Shown here in pieces: positions 49,589 to 58,134 of a DNA stretch of 64,000 nt. The notes beneath the pieces were generated by a model. It saw nothing but the letters and a program-made list of their open reading frames with translations, did no database searches and was not told the origin of the DNA. Within the stretch, counting starts at the first letter, position 1. Each line of letters begins with the position of its first letter. The stretch is from assembly GCA_934589675.1 (NCBI GenBank), contig CAKTOF010000007.1:62001-126000 (forward strand), read 5' to 3'. This DNA is from an uncultured Oscillospiraceae bacterium (GTDB lineage: Bacteria; Bacillota; Clostridia; Oscillospirales; Oscillospiraceae). The position numbers were made by a program, and so were the translations under genes.

Positions 49589-50059
49589 TTACGGGACAAA
49601 AACAGGCAGATCCGGCGCCGCGATCGAGAACACGAGCAGGCACGACGCCAGCACGCACACGAGCATGGCGAGCACGCCCGCCGCGTGGGCAAGCCTGGGA
49701 CTTGCCCGGTGCCGGTACGCAAAATAAAACCCGCCGGCCAGCACCAGATAATAAAGCGCGATGTCAGAAGCCAGCCCGAAGATCCCAAATCCGAAGCGCA
49801 GGGCATAGTACGCGCCCAGCAGCGCCGCCGGCATGGCAAGCTCCGCCGCGCAGAGCGCGCCGAGCGTGGTCCCGTGCCGGCAGAGATACCATCCGGCCGC
49901 CGCAAACGGCCAGAACAGCAGCTTCAGGTGCTCCCACACGCTCTCGTTCACAGGCGCGATCAGCGCGAAGAGCGCGTTCGGGCACAGGTCGTAGAGAAAG
50001 TGCAGCCCCGTGCCGAGCGCGGCCGTGATCAGGAATGCAAACAAATAGCGCCGTTTCAA
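49589..50059 (-). CDS. Small membrane protein (DUF6512-like)
   Basis: 156 residues with five hydrophobic segments. The N-terminal half has the pattern HFLYDLCPNALFALIAPVNESVWEHLKLLFWP, which marks a family of small Firmicutes membrane proteins of unknown function. The start is TTG at 50059. Its ribosome-binding site GGGAGGG lies within the 3' arm of the hairpin at 50067-50101. It lies 56 bases downstream of lysC on the same strand. Confidence 0.78.
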   Translation of the reverse strand: MKRRYLFAFLITAALGTGLHFLYDLCPNALFALIAPVNESVWEHLKLLFWPFAAAGWYLCRHGTTLGALCAAELAMPAALLGAYYALRFGFGIFGLASDIALYYLVLAGGFYFAYRHRASPRLAHAAGVLAMLVCVLASCLLVFSIAAPDLPVFVP

Positions 50060-50060
50060 A

Positions 50061-50101
50061 AAGCATCACCCTCCCGCGCTCATTCTATGCGCGGGAGGGT
50101 G
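50061..50101 (-). terminator. Hairpin after lysC that also contains the next gene's ribosome-binding site
   Basis: On the minus strand CACCCTCCCGCG pairs perfectly with CGCGGGAGGGTG (50101-90 with 78-67) and is followed by ATGCTTTTTG, so it looks like a terminator. The start codon of the 49589-50059 gene is in that T run, and its GGGAGGG is in the 3' arm. Confidence 0.7.
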
Positions 50102-50115
50102 AAAACATGGCAGGA

Positions 50116-51324
50116 TCAATCGCGGAAAAACTTGTCGTGGATGGCCTGCACCGCGCGCTCGGTGTCCTGCGTGTCGATGAGGACGGAGACCTTGATCTCG
50201 CTTGTGGAGATCATGCGGATGTTGATATGTGCCTCATAGAGCGCCTCGAACATCGCCGCGGCCACGCCGGGGTTCGTCGCCATGCCGGCGCCGACGACGG
50301 AGACCTTCGAAACATCCGTGCTGAAGTCGACATGGTCGTAGCCAAGCTCGGCGCGGTGGTTCTCGATGACCTCGCGCACCTCGTCGATGCTCGCGATATT
50401 CACGGTGAAGCTGATGTCCTTCGTCTCGTTGCGGCCGATGGACTGCAAAATGACATCGACATTGATGTTGTGCTTGGCCAGCAGCGAAAACACCTTGTAC
50501 GCAACGCCGGGCACGTCCTGGAGACCGATCAGCGCCACGCGCGCAATTTTCTTATCCGCAGCGACACCGCTGACATACGTTCTTTCCAATTTGACAACCT
50601 CCTTAACAATCGTGCCGGGTTTTCTCGAAAAGCTGGAGATGACCTCCAGCTCCATGTGATAGCATTTGGCCATTTCGACCGAACGGTTGTGCAGCACCTG
50701 CGCACCGAGCGAGGCCAGCTCGAGCATCTCGTCATATGTGATCTCGTCGAGCTTGCGCGCGCCGCGGACCGTGCGCGGGTCGGCAGTGTACACGCCGTCG
50801 ACATCCGTGTAGATCTGGCAAAGATCCGCCTTGAGCGCAACGGCCAGCGCAACTGCCGTCGTGTCCGAGCCGCCGCGGCCGAGCGTCGTGATGTCGTCAT
50901 ACTTGTTCACGCCCTGAAAGCCTGCGACGATGACGATCTTTCTCTTGTCGAGCTCCTCCCGGATGCGGTCGCATGTGACGCGGCGGATCCGCGCGGAGCG
51001 GTAGTTCGTATCCGTCCGCAGGCCGACCTGCCAGCCCGTGAGCGAAACGACCGGGAAGCCGAGCTTTTCGATGGCCATGGCCTCGAGCGCGATGGAGATC
51101 TGCTCGCCCGTGGACAGAAGCATATCCATCTCGCGGCGGGACGGATTTTCGTTGATCTCCGCCGCTTTTTCAATGAGATCGTCCGTGGTGTCGCCCTGCG
51201 CAGAGAGCACGACGACGACGTCGTTTCCCTGCTGATAGGTCTTTGTGACAATGTCCGCCACATTAAAGAGCCGTTCCGCGTCAGCCACGGAGCTGCCGCC
51301 GAACTTCTGTACAATCAATGCCAT
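50116..51324 (-). CDS. lysC: Aspartate kinase
   Basis: 402 residues. Phosphorylates aspartate, the first step to lysine, threonine and methionine. Markers: VQKFGGSSVAD at 5-15, STGEQIS, GRGGSDTTA, and YTDVDGVYTADPR in the catalytic domain, then two ACT domains (about 265-402) for feedback inhibition (VALIGLQDVPGVAYKVF, VSVVGAGMATNPGVA). It is the third gene of an ACT-hom-lysC operon, 62 bases after hom; there is no room for a lysine riboswitch directly before it. Confidence 0.96.
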   Translation of the reverse strand: MALIVQKFGGSSVADAERLFNVADIVTKTYQQGNDVVVVLSAQGDTTDDLIEKAAEINENPSRREMDMLLSTGEQISIALEAMAIEKLGFPVVSLTGWQVGLRTDTNYRSARIRRVTCDRIREELDKRKIVIVAGFQGVNKYDDITTLGRGGSDTTAVALAVALKADLCQIYTDVDGVYTADPRTVRGARKLDEITYDEMLELASLGAQVLHNRSVEMAKCYHMELEVISSFSRKPGTIVKEVVKLERTYVSGVAADKKIARVALIGLQDVPGVAYKVFSLLAKHNINVDVILQSIGRNETKDISFTVNIASIDEVREVIENHRAELGYDHVDFSTDVSKVSVVGAGMATNPGVAAAMFEALYEAHINIRMISTSEIKVSVLIDTQDTERAVQAIHDKFFRD

Positions 51325-51386
51325 AGTATCCTCCTGATCTCCGCACGGCCGGGCGCGCGGGCGCTTTTATTCCAGTTTATTCGCGC

Positions 51387-52595
51387 TCAGTCCAAAATGG
51401 GAATGCGCGAGTACATCGCAAAGCCCTCCGCCGCCTTTTGATCCAGCGCCAGCTTTGTCATGGGCGCTGTCAGGAAGCCGCGCTGGTCGGGCACGTCGGC
51501 CGGGATCATCTCCACCTGACCGAACGCAGCGCCGATGCGCACCTCGCTCTCATCCGTGCGGACGAAGAAGCGCAGCGGCAGCTCCGCCGGGTCGCGCACG
51601 ACGTCGTCGCCGCCGTCGGACCAGTCGACAAATTTCTTCGCGCCGAAGTGCTTGACCGCGTCGATGACGTCGGCCACGACGGCGCTGGCCGTCGGGAGCT
51701 TGCCCGCGCCGCGGCCGTAGAACATGACGTCGCCGATGGCGTCGCCCTTGACGACGATGCCGTTGAACACGTCCTCGACGTTTGCAAGCTGGTCGTCGTC
51801 GGCCACGAAGTGCGGCGAGACGTAGACGGCGATGCGCCCGTCCTCCTGCCGCTGCGCGCGGCCGAGCAGCTTGATGCGGCGGCCGCTTGCCGCGGCAAAC
51901 GCCACGTCCTCGCTCGTCACGCCGCGGATGCCCTCCGTCGGGACCTGCCGCGGATAGACGTGCCGGCCGAAGCTCAGCGCGGCCAAAATGCAGATCTTGC
52001 GGCATGTGTCGTGCCCGTCGACGTCGGCCGTCGGGTCGGCCTCGGCGTAGCCCTTCTCCTGCGCCTGCCGCAGCGCCGTGTCAAACGAAAGCCCCTCGCG
52101 GATCATCTTCGTGAGGATGTAGTTCGTCGTGCCGTTCAAAATGCCCGCGATCTCCGTGATCTCGTTGGCGGCAAGGCAGCTCGTCAGCGGGCGGATGATG
52201 GGGATGCCGCCGCCGACAGACGCCTCAAAGAGGAAGTTTAAGTCATTTTTTCGCGCGATCTGCAAAAGCTCATAGCCGTATTCGGCCACAAGCTCCTTGT
52301 TGCTCGTCACAAAGTGCTTGCCCGCGTTCAGGCTGCGGCGCGCATAGGAGAGCGCATCGCCCACGCCGCCGATGCACTCGACGACGACCTGGATCTCGGG
52401 GTCATTCTCGATGACGGAAAAGTCGTGGATGATGAGGTGTCCGAACGGGCTTTCCGGGTGATCGTGCGTCGTGAGGATGTACTTGATGCCGATCCCCTCG
52501 CCAGCTTTTTTCGCGATGGACGCCGCGTTTTTCTCCAGAACCTCCGCCACGCCGCTGCCGACGGTGCCGAAGCCCAAAACTGCAATGGATACCAT
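51387..52595 (-). CDS. hom: Homoserine dehydrogenase
   Basis: 402 residues. NAD(P)H reduction of aspartate semialdehyde to homoserine. The N-terminal Rossmann motif is GFGTVGSGVAEVL. The catalytic segment has GILNGTTNYILTKM and EADPTADVDGHD with the active-site Lys and Asp region. A short ACT-like end lies at about 345-402. It is cotranscribed with lysC downstream and an ACT-domain gene upstream (12-base gap), which forms the common branch to threonine and methionine. Confidence 0.95.
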   Translation of the reverse strand: MVSIAVLGFGTVGSGVAEVLEKNAASIAKKAGEGIGIKYILTTHDHPESPFGHLIIHDFSVIENDPEIQVVVECIGGVGDALSYARRSLNAGKHFVTSNKELVAEYGYELLQIARKNDLNFLFEASVGGGIPIIRPLTSCLAANEITEIAGILNGTTNYILTKMIREGLSFDTALRQAQEKGYAEADPTADVDGHDTCRKICILAALSFGRHVYPRQVPTEGIRGVTSEDVAFAAASGRRIKLLGRAQRQEDGRIAVYVSPHFVADDDQLANVEDVFNGIVVKGDAIGDVMFYGRGAGKLPTASAVVADVIDAVKHFGAKKFVDWSDGGDDVVRDPAELPLRFFVRTDESEVRIGAAFGQVEMIPADVPDQRGFLTAPMTKLALDQKAAEGFAMYSRIPILD

Positions 52596-52607
52596 GTGTG
52601 TCCTCCC

Positions 52608-53048
52608 TTATCCCGCGACGATCTCGCTCCGGATGACGCCGCCGAGGTCGTCGACCTTGGCGATCATGCTCTCAACGGAGCACGTCAGGCTGCTCGTGGC
52701 GGCCGAGATGGTCACCATGGCGCAGCCGCCGGACGGGATCGTCTGGTTGATGGTCAGAATATTTGCGCCGCATTCGGCTAAAATGGTTAATATACCCGAC
52801 AGGACGCCGGCGTGATCTTTGAGCATGAACTGGAATGTCAGGATGCGTCCGGCCATGAGGTTTTCAAACGGGAGCACGCTGTCGCGGTATTTATAGTAGG
52901 CGCTTCGGCTGATGCCGGTCATTTTCGCGGCGTCGCCGACCGTGGCGGCTTCGCCGGTCTGGATCAGGCGCTTGGCCTCGGCGACAGATCGGAACACCTC
53001 GGGCAGGGCCTCTGCCTCCACGAGAAAATACTTCGGTTTTTCCTGCAT
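52608..53048 (-). CDS. HTH plus ACT domain protein (PheB/YszB type)
   Basis: 146 residues. The N-terminal half has a small helix-turn-helix-like pattern (ATVGDAAKMTGISRSAYYKYRD), and the C-terminal half is an ACT domain (DHAGVLSGILTILAECGANILTINQTIP). Such proteins are regularly encoded with hom in Firmicutes and are thought to sense an amino acid. Here it is the first gene of the hom-lysC operon, so a regulatory role in that pathway is likely but unproven. Confidence 0.88.
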   Translation of the reverse strand: MQEKPKYFLVEAEALPEVFRSVAEAKRLIQTGEAATVGDAAKMTGISRSAYYKYRDSVLPFENLMAGRILTFQFMLKDHAGVLSGILTILAECGANILTINQTIPSGGCAMVTISAATSSLTCSVESMIAKVDDLGGVIRSEIVAG

Positions 53049-53099
53049 GGCGCATCTCCTTGTCTTTGGGCAGTAGTCATTTGTTTTTGCAGTGTGGCT

Positions 53100-53128
53100 A
53101 TTCTATCATCCAAAACGCCTAATTGCAA
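53100..53128 (-). promoter_or_regulatory. Promoter of the ACT-hom-lysC operon
   Basis: On the minus strand TTGCAA (53128-53123), a 17-bp spacer and TAGAAT (53105-53100), 52 bases before the start codon. Confidence 0.65.
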
Positions 53129-53206
53129 GGAGGATTCTGCTGATTTTCGCGCAAAAAATCGCATTTGACTGTTCACATTATCCAAGAACGATCCTGGAGG
53201 GGCAAA

Positions 53207-54268
53207 TTGGACGAGAAAAAATGGCTTCGCATCGCGCTCATTGCGCTTGCCGCCGCGCTGGCGGCCTATGCGGCGCTTCGCTTTGTGCTGCCCGTCGCGC
53301 TGCCGTTTTTGATCGGCGCGCTCGTTGCGGCGCTGTGCGATCCGGCCGTGCGGTTCTTCCGCGGCCGGACGGGTCTGCCGCGCTGGGTCTGCGCGGGGCT
53401 GTCCGTCGGGCTTTTCTATGTGCTGCTCGGCGGCGCGCTGTTTTTGCTTTTGCGTCGGGCCGGGATCGAACTGGCGGGGCTGTGCCGGCAGCTTCCGGAG
53501 ATCCTATCGTCGCTCGCAGGCCCTGCCGCGCGGCTGCACGAGGCGCTGCTGCGCCTTGCCTCCCGCGCGCCGGACGGGCTTGGTACGGCGCTGCGCGCGT
53601 ATGTCGAGCGGCTGTTCTCCGGCTCTGCCGGCTGGGTGGACACGCTCAACGCGAAGGTTTTTTCCGCCGCGTCCGACTTTCTGGCCGGCCTGCCCGGCGC
53701 GGCGCTGTTTGCCGTGACGAGCGTGCTGTCGAGCTTTATGGCAAGCTCCGAGCTTCCCGCCGTGCGCCGTGCGCTGACGCGCCCCATCCCGGCGCAGCAC
53801 CGGGACAAGGTCACGCTCATCGCCGCGCGGCTGCGGCGCGCGTTCGGCGCGTGGTGCCTGGCGCAGCTTGAGCTCATGGGTGTGACGTTTGCCATCGTGA
53901 CGGCGGGGCTCTTCTTTCTCGGCGTGGACTTTGCGCTGCTGTTCGGTCTGTTCATCGCGCTCATCGACGCGCTGCCCGTGTTTGGCACAGGCACGGTGCT
54001 GCTTCCGTGGAGCCTTGTGCTGTTTGCACGCGGGCAGGCAAAGTGTGCCCTCGGGATGCTTGCCGTCTATGGCGCGGCGATGCTCACGCGCACGGCGCTC
54101 GAGCCGAAGCTCGTCGGCCGGCAGATCGGGCTGCCGCCGCTCGTGACGCTGCTCGCCATCTACGCCGGCTACCGCACGGTCGGCCTTGCCGGCATGATCC
54201 TCTTCCCCATCGCCGCGCTGCTCGGCAAGCAGCTGTGGGAGCTGTGGAGCCGCTCGGCGCGGGATTAG
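53207..54268 (+). CDS. ytvI: YtvI-type sporulation membrane protein (AI-2E transporter family)
   Basis: 353 residues with about seven hydrophobic segments. The family pattern includes LPFLIGALVAALCDPAVRF near the N terminus, then FGLFIALIDALPVFGTGTVLLPW and the C-terminal RQIGLPPLVTLLAIYAGYRTVGLAGMI. The latter segments place it in the AI-2E permease superfamily, with YtvI of sporulating bacilli as the closest group. The start is TTG at 53207 with GGAGGGG 4 bases before. It is divergent from the hom operon. Confidence 0.85.
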   Translation: MDEKKWLRIALIALAAALAAYAALRFVLPVALPFLIGALVAALCDPAVRFFRGRTGLPRWVCAGLSVGLFYVLLGGALFLLLRRAGIELAGLCRQLPEILSSLAGPAARLHEALLRLASRAPDGLGTALRAYVERLFSGSAGWVDTLNAKVFSAASDFLAGLPGAALFAVTSVLSSFMASSELPAVRRALTRPIPAQHRDKVTLIAARLRRAFGAWCLAQLELMGVTFAIVTAGLFFLGVDFALLFGLFIALIDALPVFGTGTVLLPWSLVLFARGQAKCALGMLAVYGAAMLTRTALEPKLVGRQIGLPPLVTLLAIYAGYRTVGLAGMILFPIAALLGKQLWELWSRSARD

Positions 54269-54327
54269 TTGCAATTACCGCAAAACCGCGGTAAAATGAG
54301 CCCTGTGATCGAAATGAGGGTTCATCT

Positions 54328-55194
54328 ATGATTCTGACCTGCACCGCCGCGCGCCGCGTGAAGCTCTCGTCCGTCCTGCACACGGAGCTTTCCATGTCGA
54401 CCGGGCTCATCAAGCGGCTGAAATATGACCATGCCTTCTGCGTCAACGGCACGCCGCAGCGGACAAACTATGTCGTGCAGCCCGGCGACGTCGTGACCGT
54501 CCGCCTCGACGAGGCCGCGCCGGACTATCCCGCGCAGGACGCGCCGCTCGACATTCTCTATGAGGACGAGGCGCTCATCGCCGTCGACAAGCCCGCCGGT
54601 ATGATGGTGCATCCGTCGGCCACGCGCAATGACGGGACACTGGCCAATTACCTCTATGGCTATTATCTCAGAACCGGCCAGAAGTGCGCCGTCCACCCCG
54701 TCACGCGGCTCGACCGCGACACGCTCGGCGTCGTGCTGCTGGCCAAAAATGCGCACGTTCACGCGCTGCTTCACCAGATGCAGCTGCAAGGCGCGCTGGA
54801 CAAGACATACCGCGCGCTCGTCTTCGGCGCGCCGGAGGCGGACTCCGGCGTCATCGACGCGCCCATCGTCCGGCCCGACCCCATGCGGATGCAGCGCGCC
54901 ATCGGTGAGGGCGGCCTCGCAGCTGTGACGCGCTACCGCGTCCTGCGCCGCGGGCAGACGAGCCTTTTAGAGCTCCGCCCCATCACCGGCCGGACGCACC
55001 AGCTGCGCGTACACTGCCTGCATTCCGGCTTCCCCATCGTCGGCGACCCGCAGTATTTTTCAGACGCCTCGCGCGCATGGTCGGACGCGCACGGGTTTTC
55101 CGCGCAGCTTCTGTGCGCGAAGGAGCTGTGCCTGCCCCACCCCATCACGGGCGCGGCGCTCACGCTTCGGTCGCAATACGGGACGTGGGAATAG
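54328..55194 (+). CDS. RluA family pseudouridine synthase
   Basis: 288 residues. An N-terminal S4-like RNA-binding segment (about 10-60) is followed by the catalytic domain with HPVTRLDRDTLG, where the second Asp of RLDRD is the nucleophile. Later come DKTYRALV and the ITGRTHQLRVHC motif. It isomerises uridines in rRNA or tRNA; the exact site cannot be predicted. The gene lies 59 bases after ytvI in the same direction and has no good terminator before it. Confidence 0.93.
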   Translation: MILTCTAARRVKLSSVLHTELSMSTGLIKRLKYDHAFCVNGTPQRTNYVVQPGDVVTVRLDEAAPDYPAQDAPLDILYEDEALIAVDKPAGMMVHPSATRNDGTLANYLYGYYLRTGQKCAVHPVTRLDRDTLGVVLLAKNAHVHALLHQMQLQGALDKTYRALVFGAPEADSGVIDAPIVRPDPMRMQRAIGEGGLAAVTRYRVLRRGQTSLLELRPITGRTHQLRVHCLHSGFPIVGDPQYFSDASRAWSDAHGFSAQLLCAKELCLPHPITGAALTLRSQYGTWE

Positions 55195-55218
55195 CAAAAA
55201 ACCTGTGCAAAATTGCAG

Positions 55219-55247
55219 TTGTGCTTTCCGGCGAACTGTATTATAAT
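55219..55247 (+). promoter_or_regulatory. Promoter of pta
   Basis: TTGTGC, a 17-bp spacer and a perfect TATAAT end 60 bases before the start codon. Confidence 0.7.
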
Positions 55248-55307
55248 CATCGGTGGATAATTTTGCTTTCGAACGCGTAAACGAAAGACAAATTGGAGGT
55301 TACCGCA

Positions 55308-56282
55308 ATGTTTGACAAGCTCATTGAAATGCTCAAGGCCAACCCGAAGAAGATCGTCTTCACCGAGGGCCCGGACGCCCGTATCCTTGAGGCGACTGCC
55401 CGCATCAAGGCTGCCGGCAGCTACCTGACCCCGATCCTCGTCGGCAACGTCGAGGAGGTCAAGGCCAACGCCGCCAAGGGCGGCTATGACATCGAGGGTG
55501 TCGAGATCATCGACCCGGAGACCTATCCGGAGATGGACGCCATGGTCGAGAAGATGGTCGAGCTCCGCAAGGGCAAGATGTCCCCGGAGGACTGCAAGAA
55601 GAACCTGCTCAAAGGCAACTACTTCGGCACGATGCTCGTGAAGATGGGCAAGGCTGACTCCCTGCTCGGCGGCGCCACGTACTCCACGGCCGACACCGTC
55701 CGTCCGGCGCTCCAGCTCATCAAGACGAAGCCGGGCAACACGATCGTCTCCTCCTGCTTCATCATGGTCCGTGACCACGCCGACGGCACGCAGGAGCGCC
55801 TGGCCATGGGCGACTGCGCCATCAACATCCACCCGACCGAGGACAACCTCGTCGAGATCGCGCAGGAGACCGCCAAGTGCGCCAAGACGTTCGGCATCGA
55901 CCCGAAGGTCGCCTTCCTGAGCTTCTCCACGAAGGGCTCGGCCAAGGACGACGAGGTCACGAAGGTCCAGAACGCCGTCGCCAAGGCCAAGGAAGTCATG
56001 GACGTCCCGGTCGACGGCGAGATGCAGTTCGACGCGGCCGTCGCGCCGGAGGTCGGCCAGCTGAAGTTCCCGGGCTCCACCGTCGCCGGTCATGCCAACA
56101 CGTTCATCTTCCCGGACGTCACCGCCGGCAACATCGGCTATAAGATCGCAGCCCGCCTCGGCGGCTTCGCGGCCTACGGCCCGATCCTGCTCGGCCTGAA
56201 CGCCCCGATCAACGACCTCTCCCGCGGCTGCAACGCCGACGAGGTCTACAAGATGGCGCTCATCACCGCCGCCCTCGCGTAA
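55308..56282 (+). CDS. pta: Phosphate acetyltransferase
   Basis: 324 residues. Converts acetyl-CoA and phosphate to acetyl phosphate and CoA. The family pattern includes KIVFTEGPDARILEAT, LLGGATYSTADTVRPALQ, FLSFSTKGSAKDDEV, GEMQFDAAVAPEVG and TFIFPDVTAGNIGYKI. Phosphate butyryltransferases share the fold, but these motifs fit Pta better. No acetate kinase gene follows, unlike the usual pta-ackA pair. Codon bias is strong, suggesting high expression. Confidence 0.93.
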   Translation: MFDKLIEMLKANPKKIVFTEGPDARILEATARIKAAGSYLTPILVGNVEEVKANAAKGGYDIEGVEIIDPETYPEMDAMVEKMVELRKGKMSPEDCKKNLLKGNYFGTMLVKMGKADSLLGGATYSTADTVRPALQLIKTKPGNTIVSSCFIMVRDHADGTQERLAMGDCAINIHPTEDNLVEIAQETAKCAKTFGIDPKVAFLSFSTKGSAKDDEVTKVQNAVAKAKEVMDVPVDGEMQFDAAVAPEVGQLKFPGSTVAGHANTFIFPDVTAGNIGYKIAARLGGFAAYGPILLGLNAPINDLSRGCNADEVYKMALITAALA

Positions 56283-56427
56283 AACCGCGCCTCGCCCCGG
56301 GCGGCCGGCGCGCACAAGCGCGCTTTCACAGCCTGACAAAAACGGCATGACTTCAGGCGTGTGCCGGTAAGACAGTAATTTGAGAAAACTACAAAATCGG
56401 CATCTGCCAAGCAGGATTGGACAACAA

Positions 56428-56468
56428 AACAGGCGGCACTCAACTTCGGTTGGGTGCTGCCTGTTTTT
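56428..56468 (+). terminator. Terminator downstream of pta
   Basis: ACAGGCGGCACTCAAC-TTCG-GTTGGGTGCTGCCTGT followed by TTTTT. The 145 bases between pta and this hairpin hold no gene. The AT-rich island begins directly after it. Confidence 0.85.
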
Positions 56469-56482
56469 GTACATCTGAGGGT

Positions 56483-56768
56483 CAAAAAACGCTTGTTTTT
56501 CGCTCTGTGAGGCGTTGTTCAAAAGTGAGCATATCAGATATTATCTATTTGTGTGGGTTTGATAGAAGAATAAAAGCAGTTGCAATTCACCACATTGGCT
56601 TCATATATTAGCTGGTCACTATATGGCAAAACCTTTCTGCTTGGCAATCTAGTCTTCACGGAAGTCATAGCAACAGATTAATTCAAAGCTAAAAAAGGGA
56701 CGTTTCATCTCAGAAGTTCAATCGCTCCAAGAACTTGAAGCTTTTTTGCAAATAAGCGTAGTATTATA
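56483..56768. other. AT-rich stretch at the left edge of the island
   Basis: Base composition changes sharply from the GC-rich pta region. Short open frames are present but none has a supported start or a recognisable product. No integrase, transposase or clear terminal repeat is visible. Confidence 0.45.
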
Positions 56769-56813
56769 TTGAATTCGTTGATGATTTGTGATATTCTATA
56801 TACCAACATGTAT
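56769..56813 (+). promoter_or_regulatory. Promoter and dyad in front of the restriction-modification genes
   Basis: TTGAAT (56769-56774), a 17-bp spacer and TATTCT (56792-56797). A TATAC-N6-GTATA dyad (56798-56813) overlaps the likely transcription start and could be the operator (C-box) of the small HTH protein encoded next. Confidence 0.5.
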
Positions 56814-56837
56814 AAGCAATATCTAAGAGGTGTTTGC

Positions 56838-57059
56838 ATGAAAATTTGCTATAAAAAACTCTGGATGCTTCTTATTCAAAAGGATATTACGAAAGTAATG
56901 TTGCGTAGAGATCTGGGCATCGCACCTGGCACGATGAGTAAGCTCAATAAGGGTGAAGAAGTTTCCCTTTCCGTTCTCCTGCGCATTTGCGAATATCTAA
57001 ATTGTGATATTGGGGATATTTGTGAAGTAATCCATTCTAACAAAGTAGCAGATAAGTGA
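56838..57059 (+). CDS. Small XRE-type HTH protein, probable RM controller
   Basis: 73 residues forming a Cro/C1-type helix-turn-helix: KDITKVMLRRDLGIAPGTMSKLNKGEEVSLSVLLRICEYLNCDIGDIC. Position directly before a methyltransferase and a putative nuclease suggests the C (controller) protein of a type II system, though such HTH proteins also occur elsewhere. The ATG at 56838 follows AGAGGTG; the frame extends upstream but through the promoter. Base use is AT-rich, like the next two genes. Confidence 0.8.
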   Translation: MKICYKKLWMLLIQKDITKVMLRRDLGIAPGTMSKLNKGEEVSLSVLLRICEYLNCDIGDICEVIHSNKVADK

Positions 57060-57070
57060 GGGAGAAGAAG

Positions 57071-58123
57071 ATGGCAACCGTAAAAGCTGGCAGAAATAAA
57101 ACTATTGATACCCCATTAAGCGAAGGACAGATTTATCTTGATCGTTGTATCGCAGTTACACAAAGGCAAGTAGACCTTGGTGGAGTCTTGGACAAAACTG
57201 TTATTGGCGATATGCTGGATGTATGTTCATTGCTACCTCCCAAGAGTATAGATTTGATAATTGCAGACCCACCGTATAATCTCACAAAATCTTTTAACGG
57301 AACAACATTTACAAAGAAAAAAGAAGCCGACTATGAAGAATACACACGCCAATGGCTAAGTGCAATTAAACCGTTGTTAAAAGACGATGCATCTATTTAT
57401 GTCTGCTGTGATTGGGAAACAAGCCTAATTGTTGGTAAAGTATTAAGTGAGTTTTTCTATGTCAGAAACCGCATTACATGGCAGCGCGAGAAAGGACGTG
57501 GCGCAAAAGCAAATTGGAAAAATGGGATGGAAGACATTTGGTTTGCTACAAATAGCAATAATTATAGATTCAATCTTGATGCTGTCAAAATCAGAAAAAA
57601 GGTTATTGCTCCTTACCGCATAGATGGAAAACCGAAGGATTGGGCTGAAACTAAAAACGGTAACTACCGCGATACTTGCCCTTCGAATTTCTGGGATGAT
57701 ATTACGATTCCTTTTTGGTCTATGGCGGAAAACACAGCACACCCCACACAAAAGTCAGAAAAGCTGATCGCCAAAATTATGCTTGCAAGCTCCTCAAAGG
57801 GTGATGTTGTACTTGATCCATTCTTAGGTTCCGGCACAACGAGCGTTGTATCAAAAAAGCTCAACCGCCATTATATTGGAATTGAGATAGAAGCTCAATA
57901 CTGTGTGTGGGCAGAGCAACGACTTGAGATGGCAGAGAGTAATCCAGATATTCAAGGATATGTTGATGGCGTTTTTTGGGAGCGCAACTCTTTATCTGAA
58001 CAAAATGCATCTTCAAGCGGGGCAAAGAATACAAAATCTCTAAAAGAATGCAAGCGTAAAACAAAAAAGCAGCCATCTATAACCGAGCCAGAAAATACGC
58101 AGAAAACATTGTTTGATTTTTGA
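57071..58123 (+). CDS. Type II DNA methyltransferase, beta class (N6-adenine or N4-cytosine)
   Basis: 350 residues. The catalytic DPPY motif is at 66-69 (IIADPPYNLTKS) and the SAM-binding DPFLGSGTTSVV lies near 245, so motif IV precedes motif I as in beta-class enzymes. The target-recognition region should lie between. The last 45 residues are polar and Lys-rich. Its sequence target cannot be predicted here. GGGAG lies 6 bases before the ATG at 57071. It is flanked by a small HTH gene and a probable nuclease gene (11-base gap). Confidence 0.9.
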   Translation: MATVKAGRNKTIDTPLSEGQIYLDRCIAVTQRQVDLGGVLDKTVIGDMLDVCSLLPPKSIDLIIADPPYNLTKSFNGTTFTKKKEADYEEYTRQWLSAIKPLLKDDASIYVCCDWETSLIVGKVLSEFFYVRNRITWQREKGRGAKANWKNGMEDIWFATNSNNYRFNLDAVKIRKKVIAPYRIDGKPKDWAETKNGNYRDTCPSNFWDDITIPFWSMAENTAHPTQKSEKLIAKIMLASSSKGDVVLDPFLGSGTTSVVSKKLNRHYIGIEIEAQYCVWAEQRLEMAESNPDIQGYVDGVFWERNSLSEQNASSSGAKNTKSLKECKRKTKKQPSITEPENTQKTLFDF

Positions 58124-58134
58124 GAGGTGCAACA

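Noticed and set aside
51325..51386. Lysine riboswitch or T-box before lysC
   Set aside because: Only 62 bases separate hom and lysC, too short for either; the leader before the ACT gene (53049-53100) also lacks T-box motifs.
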